32,169 nt of DNA, from the NCBI RefSeq assembly GCF_005502275.1, contig NZ_SWLZ01000034.1, positions 1 through 32,169 of the forward strand, given 5' to 3'. This DNA comes from Robertmurraya siralis. GTDB lineage: Bacteria > Bacillota > Bacilli > Bacillales > Cytobacillaceae. Position numbers and translations under genes: made by a program. Positions 16,999 through 23,849 of the stretch are shown here, one piece after another (position 1 is the first letter of the stretch; each line of letters starts with the position of its first letter). Under the pieces are notes generated by a model. That model saw only the letters and a program-made list of their open reading frames with translations, was not told the DNA's origin and did not search any database.

Positions 16999-17682
16999 CT
17001 ATTCCTTCCAGTGATATCCACGTCCCCATTCTGTGCATAAATGGACAGGGTTGGATGGATCCGTTTCGATTTTTTGGCGAATACGCCTTATATTGACATC
17101 AACTACTTTAATATCACCGACATAGTATTCTCCCCAGACTTCATCAAGAAGCTCATCCCTAGAAAAGACGCGGTTTGGGTGACTCATCATAAACTGCAAA
17201 ATCGAGTATTCCGTTGGTGTTAGCTTAATCTCTTTATCCCCATGCATGATTTTTTTATGTGTTTGATCTAATCGAAAAGAACCGGATACAATCTTTTTCG
17301 CCCCATATTCCCCAGCGCTGTTTAACCTTCTCAACAGTGAATAAATTCTTGCCTCAAGTTCGGCTAGGCTGAATGGTTTGCTTAAATAATCATCCGCTCC
17401 CATGATTAAACCTTCCACACGATCTTTTTCCTGAGTCTTTGCAGTAAGCATGATAATACCAACTGTTTGATTTTCCTTTCTAATTTGCTGACAAACCTCA
17501 AATCCATCTATTCCCGGAAGCATGAGATCAAGAAGGATGATCGCAAATGATTCACGCTGAAAATACATTAAAGCTTCTTCACCTGTCACCGCCTCTTTGA
17601 CGATGTATCCTTTCTTTCTAAGATTTAAGCTTAGAAAGCTTCTGATCGATAATTCATCTTCAACAACGAGAATATTGGTCAT
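16999..17682 (-). CDS. OmpR/PhoB-family response regulator
   Basis: A 227-residue transcription factor. The receiver domain has the acidic pocket (VVEDE), the phosphorylated Asp at 52 (LLDLMLPGIDG), the switch Thr 80 and Lys 102 (SKPF). The winged-helix domain from about 130 includes LTPTEYSILQFMMSHPNRVFSRDELLDEVWG and a recognition helix near VVDVNIRRIRQKIE. It would be phosphorylated by the kinase encoded next and bind tandem direct repeats. The TGTAAC/TGTAAA pair upstream of the operon is of the type such regulators bind, so autoregulation is possible. It lies 12 bp after the lipoprotein gene and three bases before the kinase gene. Confidence 0.94.
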   Translation of the reverse strand: MTNILVVEDELSIRSFLSLNLRKKGYIVKEAVTGEEALMYFQRESFAIILLDLMLPGIDGFEVCQQIRKENQTVGIIMLTAKTQEKDRVEGLIMGADDYLSKPFSLAELEARIYSLLRRLNSAGEYGAKKIVSGSFRLDQTHKKIMHGDKEIKLTPTEYSILQFMMSHPNRVFSRDELLDEVWGEYYVGDIKVVDVNIRRIRQKIETDPSNPVHLCTEWGRGYHWKE

Positions 17683-17694
17683 GTAATGTCCTCC

Positions 17695-18957
17695 TCAAAA
17701 CTCATCTTGCAATAAGTGAAATTGTGCAAATGGGAAACCCTTCATTTCTTCCATTTCTGTATAAAAAACCATGTCCTTCGTTTCTTCGAGAATTGTGGCA
17801 GACGCAGGAGCAAGCTTATCTTTCTCTTGCCAGCGAACCTCAAAAAGTACATTTCGGCTTGCAATATCAACTAGCTGGACACCGTTGTCCAGTTTATTCA
17901 GCGTCACTTTTTCAAACCAAACGGGTGGGATTTCAATATAAAACCTTCTCTCACGATCGGTATAGCGCTCCATCACTTTGTGGGAATCTCCAGCAATAGA
18001 ATAAGTCGAGTAATATTCAATAAACGGAATATCTGCAAATGCCGTCTCTTCCCAGCCTTGTGGAATATACATACTCCCTACCTCTAAAACACCATCATTA
18101 TTCATATCTCGAGAATAGAGTGGTTTAGCCTTAATCATATCTTCTTCCAATTTAATTAAACCTTCATCACCGAAAACAACCATTTCTGTCGTCATGGAAT
18201 GAGCTCCAATTGCACTATCAATGAACAAAGCTTGATGACCATCACTTAATTTTCCACTTTCTACATTTTCGTGAAAGGCGTAAGGGTCTAGACTAACGAT
18301 ATCAAGTAATTGTAGTTCTTTATTCTCGTATTGAAAGAGTTCAGCATTATAAAATTCCCTTTTCTTCCCATGAATAACGAGAAGCTCCTCCCTTCCATCA
18401 CGATTATAATCGGCAACATCCAATACATCGTAAGGTCTCTCTAATACTTGTTGAAAATTGCCATTGTTCCACTCATAAATCAATAACTGCTTCTCTGTTT
18501 CAAAATCGGAAAAGTAAAGTCCGATCACAACTTCCAAAACACCATCCTCATCTAAGTCCGATAACATAAAATAATCAAGCAAATAATAATCTGTCTCCAA
18601 TTTTGTTAATTGCTCCCATTCCCCATCTTTTTCATGAAGAAAGAGGAGTTGAACATTTCGATCTTCCCTATTTTCCCTATACAAAACAACTGCTTCCAGT
18701 TCTCCATCCCCATTTGTATCCTCCACGATAATGGACTCTTTTGTTAATCCATGCTTTGCGGTAACAAATTCCACATTAACTGGGAGCAATTGCTGAACTT
18801 TTTCCCTTAATGCTGTTTTCTGCCTATCTCCACTTGGAGGTGATTCAATTAAATCGCTCGGCCCTTTTACTAGCAGACTCGGCATGTCAATAATGTCACA
18901 AGCCGATAATATGATAAAGACCGCTATGAGTATAAAAATTTTCAACTTTCCTTTCAA
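17695..18957 (-). CDS. Lipoprotein with repeated DxDxDG loops, first gene of the asnO operon
   Basis: A 420-residue lipoprotein with signal sequence ending LSAC (lipid Cys at 20). The body carries four acidic loops of the EF-hand or FG-GAP kind: DTNGDGELE, DLDEDGVLE, DYNRDGREE and DMNNDGVLE, each followed by a hydrophobic strand. They suggest calcium binding and a beta-propeller-like fold (VCBS/FG-GAP type). The last third has no recognised motif. The start is TTG at 18957 with GGAGG nine bases upstream. Encoded before a response regulator and a kinase, it may deliver or sense an outer signal for that system; this is inference from position. I do not recognise a named homologue. Confidence 0.82.
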   Translation of the reverse strand: MKGKLKIFILIAVFIILSACDIIDMPSLLVKGPSDLIESPPSGDRQKTALREKVQQLLPVNVEFVTAKHGLTKESIIVEDTNGDGELEAVVLYRENREDRNVQLLFLHEKDGEWEQLTKLETDYYLLDYFMLSDLDEDGVLEVVIGLYFSDFETEKQLLIYEWNNGNFQQVLERPYDVLDVADYNRDGREELLVIHGKKREFYNAELFQYENKELQLLDIVSLDPYAFHENVESGKLSDGHQALFIDSAIGAHSMTTEMVVFGDEGLIKLEEDMIKAKPLYSRDMNNDGVLEVGSMYIPQGWEETAFADIPFIEYYSTYSIAGDSHKVMERYTDRERRFYIEIPPVWFEKVTLNKLDNGVQLVDIASRNVLFEVRWQEKDKLAPASATILEETKDMVFYTEMEEMKGFPFAQFHLLQDEF

Positions 18958-18998
18958 AATTCGTTACCTCCAAAATTTCACTCCACTTAAGTAACTTA

Positions 18999-19042
18999 AT
19001 TATAATGCTCTTGAATCGAGGATAATTTACAAAGTAGTTACA
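18999..19042 (-). promoter_or_regulatory. Putative asnO operon promoter with WalR-like box
   Basis: On the minus strand TGTAAC, five bases and TGTAAA (19026-19042) match the WalR/YycF consensus TGTWAH-N5-TGTWAH at every defined position. A TATAAT -10 lies at 18999-19004. The place of the -35 (19022-19027) has a poor hexamer and is overlapped by the box, the layout expected for activation by an OmpR-type regulator. The bound protein could be WalR or the operon's own regulator. Confidence 0.55.
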
Positions 19043-19138
19043 ATTTTGCTCCATTCCATATATTCCTTAGTATTCCTCGATAAATTAGGAACAACAGCAT
19101 GTTGCAATGCCTATTTTAAAATTTTTTATAAATATTAC

Positions 19139-19183
19139 TTTACCTGTCGTAGTAATTATGATACATTAAAATTACTACGACAG
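19139..19183 (+). promoter_or_regulatory. PadR operator over the padR promoter
   Basis: A perfect inverted repeat with 14-bp arms (19144-19157 and 19170-19183, beginning CTGTCGTAGTAATT) and a 12-bp centre. A promoter with TTTACC (19139-19144), 17 bp and TACATT (19162-19167) lies within it. Binding of the PadR protein encoded next would block transcription, so autorepression is likely. Confidence 0.7.
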
Positions 19184-19241
19184 ATGAAGTACGTCAGATG
19201 GAGTAATATCTATGATAAGACCTGCAGAAAGGAGATTTCTT

Positions 19242-19574
19242 TTGATTAGCAGTGATGTTATTCGGGGATATAATGATACGATTATTCTTTATTTATTGTT
19301 AGAAAATGAGTCTTATGGCTATGAAATATCCAAGCAAATTAAAGAATTGTCTCATGAGAAATACACAATTAAAGAAACCACTTTATATTCTGCTTTTAAT
19401 CGGTTATTAAAAAACGGTTATATTGAATCTTTTTACAAAGATGAAACATTTGGCAAAAGACGCACTTATTACAAAATTACCGAGGCGGGATTACACTACT
19501 ACAAAGAAAAATGTCAAGAATGGAAATTAACGAAGGAAGTTGTTAATCGATTTATTAGGGAGGATTTTACGTGA
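19242..19574 (+). CDS. PadR-family transcriptional regulator
   Basis: A 110-residue winged-helix regulator with the PadR signature: an early DTIILYLLLENESYGYEISK segment, the recognition part ETTLYSAFNRLLKNGYIES, and the wing GKRRTYYKITEAG. It ends in a short dimerising helix. The TTG at 19242 is chosen as start because AAAGGAG lies seven bases before it and the protein then begins MISSDVIRGY, as is usual. A longer frame to 19212 would include the ribosome site. It overlaps the following membrane protein gene by four bases, the standard pairing of PadR with HAAS/DUF1700-type proteins. The perfect palindrome upstream is its likely operator. Confidence 0.92.
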   Translation: MISSDVIRGYNDTIILYLLLENESYGYEISKQIKELSHEKYTIKETTLYSAFNRLLKNGYIESFYKDETFGKRRTYYKITEAGLHYYKEKCQEWKLTKEVVNRFIREDFT

Positions 19575-20530
19575 ATACGATTATTGATTATTTAGATAAC
19601 CTGTTTGCTACATTGCCGAAAACGAAACAATTAGAAGACATAAGAGCAGATATGCTGGCAAATATGGAGGATAAATATAATGAGTTGAAAAAATTAGGGA
19701 AATCTGAAAATGAAGCAATTGGCATCGTGATTTCAGAATTCGGCAATATTGATGAACTGTTGAATGAGCTCGACATTCAATTAGACCAAAAAGAAGCCCA
19801 CTTCCCTTTATTATTAGAAGAAGAAATTGAAGACTTCCTTAAAACAAGCAAAAAAACAAGCATGCTTACAGGACTAGGCGTGACCCTTTGTATGCTTGGT
19901 GCGGCGTTACTCATTTTATTTTTTCAGCTCCCAAACTTTTCAGAACTTGCTGCAACGACCATCGGTGTGACTACATTACTTGTTCTCGTGGCCATTGCCG
20001 TTGGACTCTTTATTTACGGAGGCATGCTCAAAGACAAATACAAATTTATTGACGAAAAAGGAGAATTCTCCCTTTCATTCAATACGAGAAAACTGCTTGA
20101 GGACAAGAAGAACGCCTATCAATCGACATACGCGCTATCCGTTATTTTTGGCGTCATATTATGCATTCTTTCTCCCGTATCTCTTTTTATCGCCATGGCC
20201 ATAAGTGAAGAAGCTGTCACTTACGGTGTTGTTGCCTTGCTTTGTATAATAGCCATCGCGATAAATATTTTTATTTACTATGGAGGCATAAAAGACAGCT
20301 ACAATAGATTGCTGAAGCTTGAAGAATACTCCGAACGTCAAAAGGAAGAAGACAAAGTGGTTGGTGCAGTTGCTGCCATCGTTTGGCCACTAGCTGTTTG
20401 TATCTTCCTCATCAGCGGCCTAGTTTATCACCAATGGCATATCAATTGGATTATCTTCCCGATCACAGGTCTTTTGTTCGGGATGTTTAGCGCCGCATAT
20501 CACATCCTGAAAACAAAAGAAACAAAATGA
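19571..20530 (+). CDS. HAAS/DUF1700-type membrane protein paired with PadR
   Basis: A 319-residue integral membrane protein. Residues 1-70 are the small helical HAAS-type domain (YLDNLFATLPKTKQLEDIRADMLANMEDKY, read as two pieces around residue 20; then LGKSENEAIGIVISEFGNIDELL). Six hydrophobic segments follow at about 98-118, 128-150, 188-210, 216-236, 262-283 and 290-308. The GTG start overlaps the PadR stop (GTGA). Such pairs are common in Firmicutes; the membrane part's function is not known, and an envelope role is only suspected. Confidence 0.8.
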   Translation: MNTIIDYLDNLFATLPKTKQLEDIRADMLANMEDKYNELKKLGKSENEAIGIVISEFGNIDELLNELDIQLDQKEAHFPLLLEEEIEDFLKTSKKTSMLTGLGVTLCMLGAALLILFFQLPNFSELAATTIGVTTLLVLVAIAVGLFIYGGMLKDKYKFIDEKGEFSLSFNTRKLLEDKKNAYQSTYALSVIFGVILCILSPVSLFIAMAISEEAVTYGVVALLCIIAIAINIFIYYGGIKDSYNRLLKLEEYSERQKEEDKVVGAVAAIVWPLAVCIFLISGLVYHQWHINWIIFPITGLLFGMFSAAYHILKTKETK

Positions 20531-20611
20531 AGTAGCGTTCTCCCCATAGAAATGGGGAGAACAAAAAGCTCGGAGCCATTAAAGGTTATTCTAAGCTGTA
20601 TTCCTTAGTGT

Positions 20612-20653
20612 TCATCGCTGTACAAACGATAAAAGGTCTGTTTTCTTTCGATA
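20612..20653 (+). repeat. Imperfect direct repeat, copy 1 (copy 2 at 21459-21498)
   Basis: The 42 bases starting TCATCGCTGTACAAACG match the 40 bases at 21459-21498 (TCATCGCCGTGCAAACG) with about five substitutions and a 2-base gap, ending CTTTCGATA in both. The copies flank the GNAT gene in the same orientation. Confidence 0.65.
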
Positions 20654-20672
20654 AACGAAACTTCTAAACGAG

Positions 20673-20732
20673 AACGAAAAATGACAAAAGGTAGTGAGAA
20701 GCTCTTCTCGTTACCTTTTGTCATTTTTCGTT
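20673..20732. repeat. Long palindrome
   Basis: Two 29-base arms (20673-20701 and 20704-20732) separated by two bases, with one two-base mismatch in the middle. The arms carry TGACAAAAGGTA and its complement. It could form a cruciform or a strong RNA hairpin. There is no T-run, so it is not a standard terminator. Confidence 0.75.
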
Positions 20733-20768
20733 TAGGAATGGTGGAAAAAAGGCTGATATGTTTCATAC

Positions 20769-20820
20769 AAAAAGGCTGCCTTCCCAAAGATTTCTAGAAT
20801 CTTTAGAAAGCCAGCCTTCT
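20769..20820 (-). terminator. Terminator of the GNAT gene
   Basis: AAGGCTG (20812-20818 on the minus strand) pairs with CAGCCTT (20772-20778), with further pairing around AAAGATT. The minus strand continues into five T. Confidence 0.7.
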
Positions 20821-20838
20821 TGTAATATATAACTCTTT

Positions 20839-21420
20839 TTAAAGTTTCTTTTCATAACAAACACATTCATGTACTCGATTAAACTTACTCTTCACGCGTT
20901 CTCTATCTGCTCCCACATAATGAGCAAAGGCATGAATTGGCTTTAGAAATGGGATATCACTGGTAAGAGATGCCTCTGCCTCACCATTTTCTAGATAAAC
21001 ATGTAAATAGGAATCCACTTTGATAAAACCATTCTTTTCATACCAAGCCTGAACCCATAAATCATCTCTTGTCCATGCTTCTAAACGGCTAAGATTTTCA
21101 GCTCTTGCCCTTCGCTCTGCCTCTTGAAGCAACTGCCTCCCAACACCAGAACTGCGAAAATCAGGATGGACGGCTATATGCCATATCATTCCACCAAGTC
21201 CGGCTCCTCTAGAACAAACGCTTCCTTCCTTCGTTTCGTACTCAATATCTAACAGTCCAATCAGTTGCCCTTCCTCAACAGCAACTAATTCAATTGCGGG
21301 ATTTCCATAGGTTTCTTTTTTCTGCAAAACATGGTCAAAATAAGCTGTATCCAAAAACGACAGAACTCTGCACCGAACCCAAGCTACTTCATCACTTTGA
21401 TCGTATTGTCTAATCTCCAT
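20839..21420 (-). CDS. GNAT-family N-acetyltransferase
   Basis: A 193-residue acetyl-CoA-dependent acetyltransferase. Motif A is clear: IWHIAVHPDFRSSGVGRQLL, with the pyrophosphate-binding R/SSGVG loop, near residues 83-102. Motif B follows with LEAWTRDDLWVQAWYEKNGF. The substrate is unknown. The C-terminal 60 residues extend beyond the core fold. The start at 21420 follows a GGAGAGGAGATAAAA site; the frame open to 21462 includes repeat DNA and lacks support. It stands alone, with its own terminator, between two copies of an imperfect direct repeat. Confidence 0.88.
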   Translation of the reverse strand: MEIRQYDQSDEVAWVRCRVLSFLDTAYFDHVLQKKETYGNPAIELVAVEEGQLIGLLDIEYETKEGSVCSRGAGLGGMIWHIAVHPDFRSSGVGRQLLQEAERRARAENLSRLEAWTRDDLWVQAWYEKNGFIKVDSYLHVYLENGEAEASLTSDIPFLKPIHAFAHYVGADRERVKSKFNRVHECVCYEKKL

Positions 21421-21458
21421 TTTTATCTCCTCTCCAAAACAAAAGTGCAAGGCCTTGC

Positions 21459-21498
21459 TCATCGCCGTGCAAACGTTAAAAGGCCTGTTCTTTCGATA
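21459..21498 (+). repeat. Imperfect direct repeat, copy 2
   Basis: Second copy of the repeat at 20612-20653, 847 bp away, just upstream of the GNAT ribosome site. The remaining sequence up to 21655 has no supported gene. Confidence 0.65.
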
Positions 21499-21654
21499 TA
21501 GGTAACCTTACAGTGCTAACCTCTCCAGCTAACTTATTGCTGGTTGTAATAATCCAAATACCAATGTTTGTTAGGCTTTGGCTGCTTGCGCTAGACGTAA
21601 ACACACTCATTAAAGGGTTATTCATAATTACGATCCATGATATCCTATTCCATG

Positions 21655-21704
21655 GAAAAAGGGCAGTTGGACCGACTTACTTTCCTATCTTTTCTTAAAC
21701 TGCC
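21655..21704 (-). terminator. Terminator of the ger operon
   Basis: GGCAGTT (21698-21704 on the minus strand) pairs with AACTGCC (21662-21668) across a 29-base loop, followed by five T. It begins directly after the gerC stop. Confidence 0.65.
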
Positions 21705-21706
21705 TG

Positions 21707-22777
21707 TTAATTAGTCTTCAGTTTTAAGATCCCGCTATTTTGAATGTCCACTTTAAAATCCATTGTAGCATTTACGCGGGGATAATACTTAGAACGCCAT
21801 TGTTTTAACTCCTCGCGCGGTAGTTGATCTCTAAATAACTGACCAATTGCTAATATATCCGATTCCTTTTGTTGAATATTAGCAAACATGGTATTAAAGC
21901 GGTTTTCCAACTGTTTACTTAGCTTCTTTTTAATCATCTCCTCAGAAGTATCTTTCTCCACTTCTAAAACCGTCACTTTTAAGTAAACTGTCGTCAAAAG
22001 CTCCGGTCTTCCTCCTATAACTTGTGAACGGTGCCTAATCGAATCATCCAATATTTTAACCGTGGCAATATCCATAACTTCGATAATGCCTTGCGTGCTC
22101 TCCCCATTAAAGGCATTATACAGTAAAGTCTCTTTTGGATTAATCTTACTCACCATTTTCCCTTCTTTAATGACACCAGAACCTGTTTGTTCCACTTTCA
22201 AGGAATTTCCCAATTTTAAAAGTGGAACAGCTACATCATGGGTCAACGAATACATACTTCGATATAGATGCCAAACCCTTGTGAGCGCCACCTGTGGGGT
22301 CCAGCCAGCATCCTTTTCGAAATAATCCAATAAAACCGTTCCTTCCGCACTTGTATTCTCCTCCATCTGTGCAAAAAATTCATCTAGATCATCTTCACAT
22401 ACAGCAAACAGCGCTTTAGAAGGGATATCTCTTGAACGTAAAAATGCAGAAATAATTTTATTAAATCCTTCTTTAGCAATCTGCTCATCGACCACAATTA
22501 CTTTTATATGCAATAAATCAACCTGGCTTTCCATATTTGTACTAATCTTACTAATGATTTCATTAATGCTCTGTCCACTCTCCTCAACAATCCTTGTCTT
22601 TATTTTCTCATCTGATGGATTCGGAATTTGCAAGTATACTTTGAAATCCTGATCTACTTTAGAAATCCCCAAAACAACAGGCATGACCCGATGGTTAATG
22701 TCCTTATTATCCCAGCAGCCATTTAAAAGCAACAAGACTGCAGCCATGACAAAGACTTTAACAACATATTTAGTCAA
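21707..22777 (-). CDS. Ger(x)C-family spore germination lipoprotein
   Basis: A 356-residue C subunit of a nutrient germinant receptor in the inner spore membrane. The signal sequence ends LLNGC with the lipid Cys at 21, followed by WDNKDINHR, the typical opening of GerC proteins. The C-terminal part keeps the family order (HRSQVIGGRPELLTTVYLKV, then the long helix before the final strand). I place the start at TTG 22777, where GGGAG lies nine bases upstream and the signal peptide is complete; this overlaps the gerB stop by eight bases. A frame open to 22849 would put a Tyr-rich segment before the signal peptide, which is unlikely. The germinant is unknown. Confidence 0.9.
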   Translation of the reverse strand: MTKYVVKVFVMAAVLLLLNGCWDNKDINHRVMPVVLGISKVDQDFKVYLQIPNPSDEKIKTRIVEESGQSINEIISKISTNMESQVDLLHIKVIVVDEQIAKEGFNKIISAFLRSRDIPSKALFAVCEDDLDEFFAQMEENTSAEGTVLLDYFEKDAGWTPQVALTRVWHLYRSMYSLTHDVAVPLLKLGNSLKVEQTGSGVIKEGKMVSKINPKETLLYNAFNGESTQGIIEVMDIATVKILDDSIRHRSQVIGGRPELLTTVYLKVTVLEVEKDTSEEMIKKKLSKQLENRFNTMFANIQQKESDILAIGQLFRDQLPREELKQWRSKYYPRVNATMDFKVDIQNSGILKLKTN

Positions 22778-23849
22778 AAGATTTTTCTCCCTTCTTTTTG
22801 GTACGGAGACCAAGAAATAATAATAATAGTGGAGTCGTAAAGAAGACATAAAGATTCCATAATGAACTCCATCTAAAAATCTCTTCGAGCTCTGACCAAT
22901 TGGGAATGAAAATGCAAAAAATGAACGTGAGAATGACTGTAGTCACAATTGAATATTGAAAATGGATGCTCGGGATATAATGATTCAAAATTTTTGCAGT
23001 TGTAAAAATAGCCATCGTTAAAAACAGCATCAAAAAGGTGATGGAACAAAGCAAAAAGAAAACCGTAATCCGATCAAAGGCTAGCCAGTTAATATTGACT
23101 GCGTCTGTTGCAACCGCAAACGGAAACATCATCGTTGACGCTGTCTCTTGACCAAAAGTGAGAATAGGAATATAAACGGAAATAAAAAAGAATGGGGCAA
23201 CACAGAGCGCAGCGAGTAAAATATCTTTATTTCGAAAAGATAAAGCAGGCTGAACAAATCCTATAAAGAGATAACCTCCTCCTACTGCCAAAAAACTTTT
23301 AAAATAGGATGGATGTGTCAAGAATTGAAATTTATTACTCCAGATTGGTAATAAATAGTACCAATCAACGTTTTGCAAAGAGAATACAAGCACGAACAAA
23401 ATAGATGGAATAAAAAGCAATGCATATAACATCGCTGCTCTAAAAATGGATCGTATGCCAAGTGACGCTAAATAAGCCGAGATCAGCAACAGCAATGCCA
23501 TCACACACCATAACGGAGTATTCGAAAGAAATATAATGATAATAATCTCTGAATAGGCTCTGACGGAAACTACCAATACGATGAAGAAGTAGAAAAATAA
23601 CGGCAGCAAAAATAAGAATGAATAGACTTTTCCAGCCTCCGTAAAAATCGAGATCACCGATTGACCAGGGAAATAGCTTAATCCTTTCAGATAAAGAATT
23701 AATAAAATAAAATGGCTCGCTACAGCTACAAAAATCGGGATCCAATGACTGCTTTCCGTACTCTCAATAATATTCCTCGGATACATAAAAAAGATTAATC
23801 CTAAATGTAAAAGAAAATATAATATTGGAACTTGCAAATTTTTAGCCAC
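22770..23849 (-). CDS. GerB-family spore germination permease
   Basis: A 359-residue membrane protein of the amino acid-polyamine-organocation type (endospore germination permease), the B subunit thought to bind the germinant. About ten hydrophobic segments run from residue 8 to 352, normal for the family. It overlaps gerA by one base at its start and gerC by eight bases at its end, so the three are translationally coupled. A short charged C-terminus (TKKKGEKSFD) faces the core side. Confidence 0.9.
   Translation of the reverse strand: MAKNLQVPILYFLLHLGLIFFMYPRNIIESTESSHWIPIFVAVASHFILLILYLKGLSYFPGQSVISIFTEAGKVYSFLFLLPLFFYFFIVLVVSVRAYSEIIIIIFLSNTPLWCVMALLLLISAYLASLGIRSIFRAAMLYALLFIPSILFVLVFSLQNVDWYYLLPIWSNKFQFLTHPSYFKSFLAVGGGYLFIGFVQPALSFRNKDILLAALCVAPFFFISVYIPILTFGQETASTMMFPFAVATDAVNINWLAFDRITVFFLLCSITFLMLFLTMAIFTTAKILNHYIPSIHFQYSIVTTVILTFIFCIFIPNWSELEEIFRWSSLWNLYVFFTTPLLLLFLGLRTKKKGEKSFD

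Larger units (their letters stand above)
20531..20838. other. Gene-free region with three hairpins and a repeat
   Basis: A 308-bp gap. It holds a 10-bp hairpin at 20537-20562 (GTTCTCCCCA arms) without a proper T-run, the direct repeat copy at 20612-20653, the long palindrome at 20673-20732 and the GNAT terminator at 20769-20820. No gene is supported. Confidence 0.6.

Noticed and set aside
19046-19249. 67-codon plus-strand frame
   Set aside because: It runs across the PadR operator and promoter and overlaps the start of the padR gene out of frame.
21513-21698. 61-codon plus-strand hydrophobic frame
   Set aside because: No good ribosome site, overlaps the ger terminator, and the hydrophobicity is expected from AT-rich DNA.
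23440-23745. 101-codon minus-strand frame inside gerB
   Set aside because: It lies in another frame of a clear family member and has no ribosome site.
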